The notes: a model not told the origin generated them from the sequence alone. DNA of 64,000 bases from Tessaracoccus palaemonis (GCF_019316905.1 NZ_CP079216.1:682001-746000), one strand, 5' to 3'; shown: positions 41,890 to 51,488, counted from the first letter of the stretch. Made by a program: numbers and translations.

Positions 41890-42240
41890 TGGCCCCTTCG
41901 CTGCGCTCAGGGCACCTCGACAGGCTCGGCGACCCGGATCCCTGAGCTTGTCTCTCCGGTTCCCTGAGCTCGTCTCTCCGGTTCCCTGAGCTTGCATCTT
42001 CGGTTCCCTGAGCTTGCATCTTCGGTTCCCTGAGCCTGTCGAAGGGCGCCGAGCGGAGCGAGGCGGTGGTCGGGGTTGGTCCCTTCGCTGCGCTCAGGGC
42101 GTTTCGAAGTGCTCAACGACCCGGTTCCCTGAGCTTGTCTCTCCGGATCCCTGAGCTCGTCGAAGGGCGCCGAGCGGAGCGAGGTGATGGGCGGGGTTGG
42201 CCCCTTCGCGGCGCTTAGGGCGTTTCGAAGTGCTCAGCGA
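41890..42240. repeat. Compound repeat cluster with 22-bp tandem array
   Basis: The string CCCTGAG starts at 41940, 41962, 41984, 42006 and 42028 (period 22), then again at 42127 and 42149 (period 22). Unit example: CCCTGAGCTTGTCTCTCCGG. Two units end as CTGTCGAAGGG or CTCGTCGAAGGG and run into a shared segment GCGCCGAGCGGAGCGAGG, 121 bases apart. Inverted relatives (CCCTTCGCTGCGCTCAGGG) flank them. This is the family found in mfd and at 51283 and 53041. No gene is credible in this 412-base gap. Confidence 0.85.
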
Positions 42241-42285
42241 CCCGAGGGTGGGCGTAGCGTCTAGTCACCGACCAAGGGAGGTCCG

Positions 42286-42453
42286 ATGTCCACGAACCCT
42301 GAGATCCCCGAAACGGACCTCGCAGAACAGACCGCGCCCGTCGATCCGACCGACGACGACCTCCGGCCCGACGGCGGCCCGGACGACGCCGACGAGGCCG
42401 ACTGGATCGACCAGCGAACCGAGGCCCCGCTCGAGAGGCCTGACGAGCCGTAG
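42286..42453 (+). CDS. Small acidic protein of unknown function
   Basis: The 55-residue ORF begins MSTNPEIPETDLAEQ and ends EAPLERPDEP. It is rich in Asp, Glu and Pro, with no membrane segment or known domain, and is probably unstructured. GGGAGG at a good distance before the ATG and a strong hairpin right after the stop argue that it is a real gene. I do not recognise it. Confidence 0.6.
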   Translation: MSTNPEIPETDLAEQTAPVDPTDDDLRPDGGPDDADEADWIDQRTEAPLERPDEP

Positions 42454-42483
42454 CCAGCTTCCCGGCGGACCCTCGGCAACGCG

Positions 42484-42515
42484 ACAGGGGCCGCGCCCGA
42501 AGGCGCGGCCCCTGT
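42484..42515. terminator. Bidirectional terminator between the small acidic ORF and the flotillin gene
   Basis: A perfect 14-bp stem (ACAGGGGCCGCGCC with GGCGCGGCCCCTGT) is closed by the loop CGAA. It stands between two convergent genes, 30 bases after the small ORF and 13 before the end of the flotillin gene. Confidence 0.75.
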
Positions 42516-42528
42516 GCGGCTGGACTGG

Positions 42529-44031
42529 TCAGCTGGCCTCGGTGATCTCCACCGGGGCCTTGGTGTCGGTCGCGCCGAACTTCTCCAGGACGGAGCCCAG
42601 GTCGAAGCCGGTGGTGTCCTTGACCAGCTGCATGGTCTGCAGCAGGTTGTCGGAGACCTGGCGCGGCAGCGACGAGGCGCCGTCGCTCGAGATGACGGTC
42701 AGCGCGTCGATGTTGCCCATCGGCGCGGCGACCTTCTCCGCCATCTGCGGCAGGATCTCCACCAGCATCTGGAGGACCGCGGCCTCGTTGTAGTTCGCGA
42801 AGGCCTCGGCGCGCTTCTCCATCGCCTCGGCCTCGGCCTGACCGACGGCGAGCACCGCGGCGGCCTTGGCCTCACCCTCGGCGCGGACGGCGTCGGCCTC
42901 GGCGATACGACGGGCCTTCTCGGCCTCGCCTCGACGGGCACCCTCGATGGCCTCGGCCTCGGCCAGAGCCGAACGGCGCGACTTCTCGCCGACACCGGTC
43001 AGGCGCGCCTTCTCGGCCTCCGCCTCGGCCTGCGCGATAGCCGTGGCCTTGTTGGCGTCCGCCTCGAAGATCGACGCGTTGCGCTCGGCCTCGGCCTGCG
43101 TCTCGATGCGGTACCGCTCGGCGTCGGCCGGACGACGGACCTCGGTGTCGAGCTGGCGCTCCTTCAGGGCGGCCTGCGCGACGGCGACCTTCTCCTGCTC
43201 CTGCAGGATCGCCTGGTCACGGTCGGCCTGGGCGAGCGGCCCGGAGGCCGCGGCCTTGGCGCGGGCGGCGTCGGTCTCGGACTGGATCTCGGCCTGTTTC
43301 AGCACCAGCTGGCGCTGCGCGATGGCGATCTCCTGCTCGGCGGCGATCTGCGCCTGCTCCGCCTCGCGGCGGGCCTCGGCCTCGGCGACGGCGGCCAGTC
43401 GGCCGACCTTCGCCGACTCGGGGCGACCCAGGTCGCTCAGGTAGGAACCGTCGTCGGTGATGTCCTGGATCTGGAACGTGTCGAGCACGAGGCCCTGGCC
43501 GGTCAGGGAGGCCTCGGACTCGTCGGTGACGCGCTGCGCGAAGGCGGCGCGGTCGCGGATGATCTGCTCGACGGTCAGCGAGCCGACGATCGAGCGCAGC
43601 GAGCCGGCGAGCGTCTCCTGCGTGAAGGTCTCGATCTCGTCCTGCTGCGAAAGGAAGCGCTGCGCGGCTGCGCGGATGGAATCCTCGTTGCCGCCGACCT
43701 TGACGATGGCGACTCCGTCGACGTTGAGCTTGATGCCCTGGCCGGAGACGGCGTTGCGGATGGTGATCATGATGCGGCGGCTGGACAGGTCCAGCACGTG
43801 GAGGCGCTGGATGAACGGCACGACGAACACGCCACCGCCCATCACGACCTTCTGGCCGCTGAGGTCGGTGGAGACCAGACCGGTTTCCGGGTTGCGCACC
43901 TCACGGCCCTTGCGGCCGGTGATGAGGAACGCCTCGTTGGGCTTGGCGACCTTGTACCGGCTCGCGATGAGCAGGCCGACGAGGATCAGCAGGAGGACAA
44001 GGCCGAGCACTGCGATGAGGACGGGTGGCAT
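42529..44031 (-). CDS. SPFH/flotillin-family protein (YqiK/FloT-like)
   Basis: The 500-residue protein has one N-terminal membrane helix (VLIAVLGLVLLLILVGLLIASRY), an SPFH domain (PNEAFLITGRKG, VVPFIQRLHVLDL, KLNVDGVAIVKVGG) and a long Ala/Glu-rich coiled coil over about residues 220-420. Flotillins assemble into large oligomers at membrane microdomains. The gene lies 21 bases downstream of an NfeD-type gene, the usual floT/yuaF pairing. Confidence 0.92.
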   Translation of the reverse strand: MPPVLIAVLGLVLLLILVGLLIASRYKVAKPNEAFLITGRKGREVRNPETGLVSTDLSGQKVVMGGGVFVVPFIQRLHVLDLSSRRIMITIRNAVSGQGIKLNVDGVAIVKVGGNEDSIRAAAQRFLSQQDEIETFTQETLAGSLRSIVGSLTVEQIIRDRAAFAQRVTDESEASLTGQGLVLDTFQIQDITDDGSYLSDLGRPESAKVGRLAAVAEAEARREAEQAQIAAEQEIAIAQRQLVLKQAEIQSETDAARAKAAASGPLAQADRDQAILQEQEKVAVAQAALKERQLDTEVRRPADAERYRIETQAEAERNASIFEADANKATAIAQAEAEAEKARLTGVGEKSRRSALAEAEAIEGARRGEAEKARRIAEADAVRAEGEAKAAAVLAVGQAEAEAMEKRAEAFANYNEAAVLQMLVEILPQMAEKVAAPMGNIDALTVISSDGASSLPRQVSDNLLQTMQLVKDTTGFDLGSVLEKFGATDTKAPVEITEAS

Positions 44032-44052
44032 AGGCGGACCTTTCGGTTGTTC

Positions 44053-44571
44053 CTAGGTGTTGAGTTCCGGGGTGTGGATCACGCGCGTGACCTCGACGGC
44101 GGTGGGGGAGACGATCGCGGAAACCCACACCTCGTCGCCGGCCGCGACCTCACCGTCGGCGCGGGCGGAGAACTTCCGCACGTGGCCCGACGCGGTCAGG
44201 GTGATCTCTCCGAAGCCGGTCTCCGGGATCGCGGTGATGACGCGTGCCGGCTGGCCGATCAGGGAGTCGGAGCGGAAGGTCGAGGAGTCCTCGCCGGACT
44301 TCAGCGCCCGGGTGAGTTTCACGGCGCCCCAGGCTGCGAGGAACCCGATGACGAGTCCGCAGGCGATGGCGACGGGCATCAGGTCGAGGAGGGACAGGCC
44401 CAGCGCGCCGCCGAAGCCGAAGGCGCCGAGGAAGGCCGCGATGCTGGTCAGCGAGAAGAGGTCGCCGTCGAGGAAATCCAGGTCCAGGAGTCCGTCGACG
44501 ACGTCGCCGACGATCAGCGAGATCAGCACGAGCAGGAGTCCCGCGCCGCCGATGATCAGAAACCACGTCAC
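44053..44571 (-). CDS. NfeD-like membrane protein
   Basis: The 172-residue protein has an N-terminal hydrophobic helix (FLIIGGAGLLLVLISLIVG), further membrane segments near residues 40-85, and a soluble C-terminal OB-fold-like domain (LIGQPARVITAIPETGFGEITLTASGHVRKFSARADGEVAAGDEVWV) typical of YuaF/NfeD. NfeD proteins act with flotillin partners, encoded here directly downstream. GGGGATCCCC is the only purine-rich sequence near the start, so ribosome binding is not obvious. Confidence 0.87.
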   Translation of the reverse strand: MTWFLIIGGAGLLLVLISLIVGDVVDGLLDLDFLDGDLFSLTSIAAFLGAFGFGGALGLSLLDLMPVAIACGLVIGFLAAWGAVKLTRALKSGEDSSTFRSDSLIGQPARVITAIPETGFGEITLTASGHVRKFSARADGEVAAGDEVWVSAIVSPTAVEVTRVIHTPELNT

Positions 44572-44668
44572 TGGGGATCCCCTTCCGTCTGGTCCCAGCC
44601 TAGCGGTACGTGTCAGTTCGACTTCCGGCGAGTCCAGCCGACGACGGCCCTCTATCCTCGTGAGGTGC

Positions 44669-44742
44669 GCCCTCGTAGCCCAACTGGCAGAGGCAGGCGG
44701 CTTAAACCCGCCAGAGTGCGGGTTCGAATCCCGTCGGGGGCA
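44669..44742 (+). tRNA. tRNA with UAA anticodon (Leu by anticodon), short variable loop
   Basis: The cloverleaf is complete: acceptor GCCCTCG/CGGGGGC with one G-U pair, a D arm with 3-bp GCC/GGC and an 11-base loop, anticodon stem GGCGG/CCGCC with loop CTTAAAC (anticodon TAA at 44703-44705), a 5-base variable loop AGAGT, T stem GCGGG/CCCGT with TTCGAAT, and discriminator A. CCA is not encoded. The UAA anticodon, A73 and Leu-like D arm suggest tRNA-Leu, but bacterial tRNA-Leu normally has a long variable arm. It stands 68 bases before jetA. Confidence 0.85.
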
Positions 44743-44810
44743 CCGCGCATCGGCTGGGCGGGAGCCGGGCCGCGTGGTCGACCCGGGGTCGATCCGACTA
44801 CTCTGACCCG

Positions 44811-46286
44811 GTGACGAACAACCGTGTGGAGGCCGCGTACCGGCGCGCGAACACGGCGTTCAGGAACCCCACCCTCGACCTGCTGCACGGCCGCTACGCC
44901 CCGTTCGTCGTCGCGGTGCTGTCGCTGCTGTTCACCGCCGACCGGCCGACGGTGCCCGTCGCCGACGCGCACGTCGAGGTCGACGAGATGATCTCCGAGC
45001 TGCGCGCGGCGGGCTACGACGAGGAGGACAGCCCTCGGCTGCCCGCGGGCGCCGCGCGGGAGATCTGCCGCTACTGGGTGCGGGTCGGCTGGCTCGTGCC
45101 GCAGATCGACGACGACGTCGAGGTCTACCGGCTGTCGGCCTACGCCGTCGGCGCGCTCGAGATCGCGGGCAGGGCGGGCGCCAGCCCCACGCGGGTGTCG
45201 CGGTCGCGCGTCCGGACGCTCCTGGAGGCCGTCGACCGGCTCGCCGAGGACGCCGACGTCGACCCCCACAGGCGTCTGGAGCGGCTCCTGCGGGAACGCG
45301 ACGAGCTCGACGCGCAGATCCGGGAGCTGCAGGAGGGGGCCGACCCGGAGCCCATCGACGACGAATCCCTGCTCGAGGAGGCCGAGAACGTCCTGCACCT
45401 GGCCCGCGAGCTGCCCGCCGACTTCGCGCGCGTCGCCGAGTCCATCAAGGCCATGCAACGTGACGTCATCGCCGACCTCCGCCGCGACATCCGTCCCACC
45501 GGCGGGGTCCTGCGCGAGTATCTGCAGCGCGGCCAGCACGTCATGCAGGCGACGCCCGAGGGCCGCGCCTTCGCCGGGGCCCTGCGCCTGATCGGCGACC
45601 CGGAGCGCATCGACCAGCTCGCCACCCAGTTGCGCGACCTGCAGCTGCGGCCCTTCGCGAGCCTCCTCGACGATGCCCAGCGCGCGGAACTGGACGCCAT
45701 CGGCCGCCGCGTCGAGCAGGGGGTCCAGGAGGTGCTGACCGCGCAGCGCCGGGCGTCGCACGTCATCACGGCCCAGGTCCGGACCCACGACCCGGTCCGC
45801 GACCGGCAGGTCGACGAGCTGCTGCGCTCCGTGATGTCCGGGCTGCAGACGTGGATGCAGGACTCGCGCGCCGGCGACCGGGTCGAGCCGCTGCGCAGCT
45901 TCCCCCACGCCGACGTCGGCCACCTGCGTCAGACGACCAGCGACCTCGTTCCGCCCGGCGCGCCCGCGCCGCTCGCCGAGGCCGGCGACGTCGAGTTCCT
46001 CGACGGCGACGCGCAGGCCTGGGGCGGCCCGCGCTACACCGAACTCGAGGACTACGTGGCCGGGCTCGGCGACCGGTTCGACCTCGGCGGCGCGTTCGAG
46101 GAGGCGGCCGACGAGACCCGCCGTCCCGTAGACCTGCTCGGCCTCCTGGAGATCGCCCACCGCAACGGCATGGAGGAACGCGACGACGTCTCCGTCGTCG
46201 AGGCGCTCCGCCCCGACGGCACCACCCGACGGTTCGCATTCGGTGCCGTCACCGCGCGCACCGCGAAGCAGGAGAAGAATGACTGA
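44811..46286 (+). CDS. jetA: Wadjet/Mks system protein JetA (DUF3375, kleisin-like)
   Basis: The 491-residue protein fits the DUF3375 family by its N-terminal segment ([33 protein letters not shown]), the winged-helix region that follows, a coiled-coil centre ([20 protein letters not shown]) and its place before DUF4194 and SbcC/MukB-like genes. JetA is the MksF-type kleisin that bridges the SMC dimer JetC in Wadjet plasmid-defence complexes. GTG at 44811 starts it. It overlaps jetB by 8 bases. The tRNA directly upstream is a common integration site for defence genes. Confidence 0.85.
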   Translation: MTNNRVEAAYRRANTAFRNPTLDLLHGRYAPFVVAVLSLLFTADRPTVPVADAHVEVDEMISELRAAGYDEEDSPRLPAGAAREICRYWVRVGWLVPQIDDDVEVYRLSAYAVGALEIAGRAGASPTRVSRSRVRTLLEAVDRLAEDADVDPHRRLERLLRERDELDAQIRELQEGADPEPIDDESLLEEAENVLHLARELPADFARVAESIKAMQRDVIADLRRDIRPTGGVLREYLQRGQHVMQATPEGRAFAGALRLIGDPERIDQLATQLRDLQLRPFASLLDDAQRAELDAIGRRVEQGVQEVLTAQRRASHVITAQVRTHDPVRDRQVDELLRSVMSGLQTWMQDSRAGDRVEPLRSFPHADVGHLRQTTSDLVPPGAPAPLAEAGDVEFLDGDAQAWGGPRYTELEDYVAGLGDRFDLGGAFEEAADETRRPVDLLGLLEIAHRNGMEERDDVSVVEALRPDGTTRRFAFGAVTARTAKQEKND

Positions 46287-47010
46287 CCCGATGGACCAGC
46301 AGGACTGGGAGGACCCGTTCGTCGCCCCGGTGGCGATGGAGGAGGACCCCGAGGAGCTGTTCGCCGGCGACCGCGGCGTGCTCGACGCCGACGTGCGGCG
46401 CGTGCTCGTCCGGCTGCTGCAGCGCCGCTTCCTGCTCGCCGACCGCAACCGCGACGACTGGCGCGTGCTGCTGGACAACCAGCAGCTCATCGAGTCGCGG
46501 CTGCACGACCTGTTCGTGCAGCTCACCATCGACCACGACCGCGGCGTCGCCTACAAGAAGCAGGTCCGCTCCGACGAGCTCGAGGTGCCGATCCTGCTGC
46601 GCGACGACGCCTACACGCGCGCTGAGACGCTCGTCCTCGTCCACCTCCGCACCGTCTACCAGCGCGAGTCCACGGCCGGTGAGGCGTCGGTGCGCGTCGA
46701 CGTCGAGGAGGTCGAGCAGACCGTGCTGACGTACTTCGCCGAGTCCGACGGCGACACAGCCAGGCGCCAGAAGGCGGTCCGCAAGGCCCTCGACAGGCTC
46801 CGCCAGGACGGCATCGTCGAAGAGGAGTCGGAGGGCCGCTACCGGATCAGCGCGCTGGTGGAGATCGTGCTCAGCTCGGAGCGGATGCGCGAGCTGGACG
46901 ACTGGCTCCGCGAGCAGGCCGCCCGCCGCGCCGTCGGGCTCGCCGCCGACGACTCGCTCGGAGCCGCGGTTGACGCCGAGGACACCGACAGGGAAGAGGA
47001 CGACGAATGA
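46279..47010 (+). CDS. jetB: Wadjet/Mks system protein JetB (DUF4194, MksE-like)
   Basis: The 243-residue protein matches the DUF4194/MksE class: an acidic start, then [60 protein letters not shown], and a winged-helix end ([23 protein letters not shown]). It is the KITE-like subunit that binds the JetA kleisin. GGAGAAGA precedes the ATG at 46279. Its stop overlaps the jetC start (ATGA). Confidence 0.87.
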   Translation: MTDPMDQQDWEDPFVAPVAMEEDPEELFAGDRGVLDADVRRVLVRLLQRRFLLADRNRDDWRVLLDNQQLIESRLHDLFVQLTIDHDRGVAYKKQVRSDELEVPILLRDDAYTRAETLVLVHLRTVYQRESTAGEASVRVDVEEVEQTVLTYFAESDGDTARRQKAVRKALDRLRQDGIVEEESEGRYRISALVEIVLSSERMRELDDWLREQAARRAVGLAADDSLGAAVDAEDTDREEDDE

Positions 47011-50000
47011 CGATGCTCGACACGCTCTTCGGCCTCATCCCCGCCGCCTCGCGCGGGCAGCAGTGGGTGGCCGAGGACCTGCAGCTGGTCAACTGGGGCG
47101 GCTACGACGGCCCGCACCGCGTGCGCTTCTCGCCCACCGCCACGCTGCTGTGCGGCGGGTCGGGCTCCGGCAAGTCGACGCTGATGGACGCCTACATCGC
47201 GCTCATGATGCCCCACACCACACCGTTCAACGGCGCCTCCAACGGCGGCGTGACCGGGCGCCCGCGCGGCCAGGAGCAGCGCAACATCCTCTCCTACGGG
47301 CGCGGGAAGCTCGACGAGTCACGCACGGCCGAGGGCACGAAGCTCCGGGTGCTGCGCGGCGACGGCGAGGACACCTGGACCGCCATCGCGATGACGTGGG
47401 GCGACCACGACGGCACCCGCTTCACCGCCGTCCGCGCCTGGTACATCCCCGCGGGCGCTCGGCTGTTGGACGACACGGTCCGCGTGCGGGGCACCGTCGA
47501 CGGGCAGTTCGACCTGCGCTCGCTGGAGCCCGCCGCCGCTCACCGGCTGAGCGACGCGGCCGTGAAGGCCGCCGGTCTCGACACCGTCGCGACGGACCGA
47601 GAGTTCTCCGCCCGCCTGCACTCGGTCCTCGGCATCGGCGCGGCCGGGGCCGGGACCAAGGCGATGAGCCTGCTCGCCCGGATCCAGGCCGGTCAGCAGA
47701 TCACCACGGTCGACGACCTGTACAAGCGCATGGTGCTCGAGGACCCCGAGACGCTGGCGACGGCCGACGCGGTCGTCGCGCACTTCGATGAGCTGGAGTC
47801 GACGCACGCGCGGATGGTGACGGCGCGCCAGCAGGTCCGCGCGCTGGAGCCGATCCGCGAGCAGCGCGCGAGTATCGAGCAGGCCGCCGAGCGCATGCGG
47901 CTGATCGACGCCGTCGGATCCTTCGACGACCCCGGCTCGGCCGCGACGCTGTGGAAGGCGGAGCGCAGGCTCGGGCTGCTGCGCAGCGTCGAGCGTGAGC
48001 TGCACGGGACCAAGCAGGCCAGGGACTCCGTCGTCCGCGAGAAGGAGGCGGCCGCCGACGCCGCGGAGGTGGCGCGCGAGGGTCTCGCCGAGGTCCTGCG
48101 GGCAGCCGGCGGCGACAAGCTGGAGACTGCGGAGCGGGAGCTGAGGGCGCTGGAGCGTCGGCTGAGCGACGTCCGGGCGACGCGGGCCCGGCTCGACGAG
48201 TCGCTCGCCGTCCTCGGGGAGGACGTGACCACGTCGAAGCAGTTCGCCCGGCTCGCCGACCGCGCGCGTGCCGCGCTGACTGACCCGGCGCCCAAGCAGT
48301 CCGCGCGAGATGCCTATGCGGAGGCGAAGAGCGCCAGGAACGCGGCCGAGGACGAGGTCCGGGCGCTGGAGGCCGAGCGCGACCACGCGCAGCGCGCGAC
48401 CGGCAACTTCCCGACCCACCTGAGCCGGGCGCGCGAGCAGCTGGCCCTTGCGGCGGGGCTGACCGTCGAGGATCTCCCGTTCGTCGGCGAGCTCATCGAG
48501 GTGCGCACCGAGTTTGAGCCGTGGCGAGAGGCGTTCAACCTGGCGCTCGGCGGATTCGCTCGGACGCTGCTGATCGACGCGGCTCACCTGCCGCGCTTCC
48601 GGGCGGCCATCAACGGCGTCCGCGTGTCCGAGCGGCTGAGCTTCGAGGGCGTCCACACCGGGCTGCCGACGACCGACCGCCGGGACCCGCGGACGCTGCC
48701 CGGACGGCTCGACTACCGGACCGGCCCCTTCACGGGCTGGCTGCAGGACCGGCTCGAGGAGCAGTTCAACTTCGTCTGCGTCGACTCTTCCGACGACCTG
48801 TCGCGCCACGGCAGGGCGCTGACCATCACGGGCCAGCTCGCCCGCGGCAGCCGGGGAGCGCACGGCGGCCAGGGTCGCGCGAACCTGCTCGGCTTCTCCA
48901 ACGACCGGCGACTGGCCGACCTCGCCCGGCTGATCGCCGAGGCGCGTGGCAGGCTCGCCGACTCCATCGACGCCTGCGGTGTTGCGGAGGGCGCGCTGGA
49001 CGCCGTCGACGCCCAGGCCGCCGCCCACCGGAAGGTGTGCGAGCTGTCGTGGGAGCAGGTCGACGTCGCCGCCGTCGAGGGTGAGCAGGAGAAGTGGCAC
49101 TCGATCATCGAGCAGGTGACCGAGGGCAATCCGCGGATCGCCGATCTGCAGCAGCAGTTGAAGGCCGCCAGGCGGAACGTCGACGCGCTCAAGGAGGCGA
49201 TCGGCCGGGCGAAGTCCGCGGCCGAGACCGTCGAGCAGCGGTGGGGTGCCGTCATGGAGGAGGTGGACGAGGCGCAGGCCGTCATCGACGCCGCCGAGGA
49301 CGACGAGCGGGTGGTTGCCGACGACCATGCGGTCTACCTCGCAGGGCAGTTCGAGGGCGACGTCGACGACGAGGCCGGGCCGCCGTCGGATCAGCTCGAG
49401 CGCTTCGATGTGGCGCTGGCCTCCGCGTCCCAGCGGCTGCGCAGGGACCACGAGACCGCTCAGCAGACGCTGGTGCAGCAGCGCGAGCTGCTCGGGCGGA
49501 CGCTGGCCAACTTCCTCGAACGCTGGCCCAACCCGAACCTCCTGGCCGACCCGGACACGTCGGTGGGCGACTTCGAGCGCATCCTGGACGACCTCGAGAC
49601 CAGCGGGCTGCACGAGCTGGAGAAGGAATGGCGCGACAGCCTGCTGACCCTTTCCGGCAACGACCTCACCAGCCTCGACTCCGCGCTGGGGCGCGCGCTG
49701 CGCGAGATCCGCGACCGGATCGAGCCGATCAACGCGATCATGCGGGACCTGCCGTTCTACGACGACGACCACCGCCTGCAGATCACGACGCGGGAGAACC
49801 AGTCCGAGCCGCGCCGGAAGTTCCGCCGCGACCTGCGGGCCGTCCGGGAGGCGATCGACGGCGCCGTCAGCGACGCCGACCGCGAGCAGGTCTACCTCAG
49901 GATGTCGAAGCTGATCCAGCGCATCCGGCGCACCGCGCCCGACTTCGCCGATCTCATCGACGTGCGCAACCACGTGCGCGTCAGCGCCGAGCGGGTCAAC

Positions 50001-50390
50001 GCCGTCACGAAGGAGCACGTGGCGCTCTACGACCACATCGGCGAGAAGTCGGGAGGCGAGTCGCAGGAGCTGATCGCGTTCATCGTCGGCGCGGCGCTGC
50101 GGTATCAGTTGGGCGACGCGGGCTCGGCCCGGCCGCGGTACGCGCCGGTGTTCCTCGACGAGGCGTTGATCAAGGCCGACGCGCACTTCACCAAGCGCGC
50201 CATCGGCGCCTGGCGGGGCCTCGGGTTCCAGCTCATCATCGGCGCGCCGAACGACAAGTACAGCGCCATCGAGCCCCACGTCGACGTCGAGTACGACATC
50301 CTGAAGGACACCAGGGGTCGGTCGTGGGCCAAGCCGAAGGTTGCGTTCGCTGCCTCCGACGCCCAGCCCGAGCCCCAGCTCGAGTTCTAG
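47007..50390 (+). CDS. jetC: Wadjet/Mks system SMC-like ATPase JetC (MksB-like)
   Basis: The 1127-residue SMC-type ATPase has Walker [10 protein letters not shown] near residue 50, long coiled coils on both sides of a hinge-like middle (about 470-640, where [33 protein letters not shown] starts), signature motif [14 protein letters not shown] near 1012 and Walker [13 protein letters not shown] near 1046. In Wadjet, JetABC extrudes DNA loops and JetD cuts small circular DNA. Here the reading frames after jetC contain no JetD, so the set is JetABC only. All ATPase motifs look intact. Confidence 0.92.
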   Translation: MTMLDTLFGLIPAASRGQQWVAEDLQLVNWGGYDGPHRVRFSPTATLLCGGSGSGKSTLMDAYIALMMPHTTPFNGASNGGVTGRPRGQEQRNILSYGRGKLDESRTAEGTKLRVLRGDGEDTWTAIAMTWGDHDGTRFTAVRAWYIPAGARLLDDTVRVRGTVDGQFDLRSLEPAAAHRLSDAAVKAAGLDTVATDREFSARLHSVLGIGAAGAGTKAMSLLARIQAGQQITTVDDLYKRMVLEDPETLATADAVVAHFDELESTHARMVTARQQVRALEPIREQRASIEQAAERMRLIDAVGSFDDPGSAATLWKAERRLGLLRSVERELHGTKQARDSVVREKEAAADAAEVAREGLAEVLRAAGGDKLETAERELRALERRLSDVRATRARLDESLAVLGEDVTTSKQFARLADRARAALTDPAPKQSARDAYAEAKSARNAAEDEVRALEAERDHAQRATGNFPTHLSRAREQLALAAGLTVEDLPFVGELIEVRTEFEPWREAFNLALGGFARTLLIDAAHLPRFRAAINGVRVSERLSFEGVHTGLPTTDRRDPRTLPGRLDYRTGPFTGWLQDRLEEQFNFVCVDSSDDLSRHGRALTITGQLARGSRGAHGGQGRANLLGFSNDRRLADLARLIAEARGRLADSIDACGVAEGALDAVDAQAAAHRKVCELSWEQVDVAAVEGEQEKWHSIIEQVTEGNPRIADLQQQLKAARRNVDALKEAIGRAKSAAETVEQRWGAVMEEVDEAQAVIDAAEDDERVVADDHAVYLAGQFEGDVDDEAGPPSDQLERFDVALASASQRLRRDHETAQQTLVQQRELLGRTLANFLERWPNPNLLADPDTSVGDFERILDDLETSGLHELEKEWRDSLLTLSGNDLTSLDSALGRALREIRDRIEPINAIMRDLPFYDDDHRLQITTRENQSEPRRKFRRDLRAVREAIDGAVSDADREQVYLRMSKLIQRIRRTAPDFADLIDVRNHVRVSAERVNAVTKEHVALYDHIGEKSGGESQELIAFIVGAALRYQLGDAGSARPRYAPVFLDEALIKADAHFTKRAIGAWRGLGFQLIIGAPNDKYSAIEPHVDVEYDILKDTRGRSWAKPKVAFAASDAQPEPQLEF

Positions 50391-50443
50391 CCCCACCGCC
50401 ACCGGCAAACGCCACCGCTAGACGCAGACGCCACCGCTGGCTA

Positions 50444-50473
50444 CACATGCCACCGCCATGGCGGTGGCATGTG
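50444..50473. terminator. 30-bp perfect palindrome after jetC, within a larger inverted-repeat region
   Basis: Positions 50444-50473 are a perfect palindrome with half-site CACATGCCACCGCCA. Outside it, CAGACGCCACC (50425-50435) pairs with GGTGGCGTCTG (50501-50511), and GCCACCGC recurs several times between 50398 and 50458. It may terminate the jetABC mRNA and also the convergent gene at 50540. The structure is much larger than an ordinary terminator. Confidence 0.6.
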
Positions 50474-50539
50474 CGAAGAAGGGTAGCGTCCGACGGTAAG
50501 GGTGGCGTCTGGGACGACGGGGTACTCGGAGCGACGGAG

Positions 50540-51214
50540 TTACTCGGGGCGGGGGTCCGGGTCGAGGCCCAGGCCCAGGGCCCTCCGGTTCCGCGCGACC
50601 CAGACCGGCTCCGCGCCGTAGCGCTGGCTGGGGATGAGCCGCCCGGCGGCGGAGTCCTCGATCAGCTGCGCCATGCGACGGTCGCGCGTGGTCTGCTGCT
50701 TCGCCGTCGCCACCCACGTCATCGCGATACGACGATAGGTCTCCGTGGCCGCGTCCCACCAGCGCTGGGCGTCCGCGTCGGCAGCGAGCATGGCCGCGTG
50801 TTCTGGGGTGAAGGCGTGGTCGTCGCGCTCGAAGCTGTAGATCCCGGTCCTCGATGGGTCCCTGGCCTCGAAGGCAGCGAGGCCTGCCGGCGTCATCCTG
50901 CCCTCGGCAGTCAGCCGTTCGACGTGAGCGACGTTGATGTTGCTCCAGGTGCTGCCGCGCTTCCGTGGGGTCCAGCGCTGCCGACGGGTGTCGTCGTCGA
51001 TGCGTTGCGACACGGAGTCGATCCACCCGAAGCACAGGGCCTCGGGCACGGCGTCGTCCCACGTCAGGCCCTGTTCGGGCACGTGTTTCTTGTTCAGCCC
51101 CATCCACAGTTCCGCGGCGACGGCGTGGTTCGCCTCCAGCCATGCGCGGAACTCGGCAGCGTCGGCGAAGAAGACCGCCGGTCGCTCGGGGGTCCCTCCG
51201 TGGCGTCCGATCAT
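50540..51214 (-). CDS. YdeI/OmdA-family protein
   Basis: The 224-residue cytoplasmic protein begins with the family's AVFFADAAEFRAWLEANHAVAAELWMGLNKKH and has LTWDDAVPEALCFGWIDSVSQRIDDDTRRQRWTPRKRGSTWSNINVAHVERLTAEGRMTPAG, followed by a C-terminal helical segment. Members are linked to bacteriocin or stress protection, but no molecular activity is settled. AGGATGACGAC before the ATG at 51214 decided the start. It converges with jetC. Confidence 0.85.
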   Translation of the reverse strand: MIGRHGGTPERPAVFFADAAEFRAWLEANHAVAAELWMGLNKKHVPEQGLTWDDAVPEALCFGWIDSVSQRIDDDTRRQRWTPRKRGSTWSNINVAHVERLTAEGRMTPAGLAAFEARDPSRTGIYSFERDDHAFTPEHAAMLAADADAQRWWDAATETYRRIAMTWVATAKQQTTRDRRMAQLIEDSAAGRLIPSQRYGAEPVWVARNRRALGLGLDPDPRPE

Positions 51215-51254
51215 GTCGTCATCCTGCCAGCGCGCGGTGGGCATCCGGCCGGGC

Positions 51255-51420
51255 CACGCGTGTTCCTCTCGCTTCGCTCGAGGCACCTCGACAGGCTCGG
51301 CGATCCGGGGTTGCTTCGAGGCACCTCGACAGGCTCGGCCAACCGGGGTAGCTTCGGGCGGCTCGCCAGCTCAGGCGAACCGGCACCTCGACGGGCTCGG
51401 CGATCCGGGAATCTCGACGG
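51255..51420. repeat. Dispersed-repeat cluster upstream of the MFS gene
   Basis: Variants of GCACCTCGACAGGCTCGG begin at 51283, 51321 and 51383, each followed by CGATCCGGG or a near form. The copy spacing is irregular. The same variant occurs at 41909. The 274-base gap also holds the MFS promoter, not placed. Confidence 0.75.
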
Positions 51421-51488
51421 CCCGGCTGTGATGAGCGCCGGACGCGGGTGGGGCGTATAGTCCGTCCGGCGCATTTTGGAGGTGTCCC

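Noticed and set aside
44669-50390. Whole jet region as a tRNA-integrated element with att sites
   Set aside because: I found no repeat of the tRNA 3' end downstream and no integrase, so integration is only suggested by position.
49094-51460. A long plus-strand open frame running from inside jetC past its end, considered as jetD
   Set aside because: Inside jetC it is an out-of-frame shadow; beyond 50390 it is antisense to the YdeI-like gene and has Pro/Arg-rich content with no Toprim or DUF2220 motifs.
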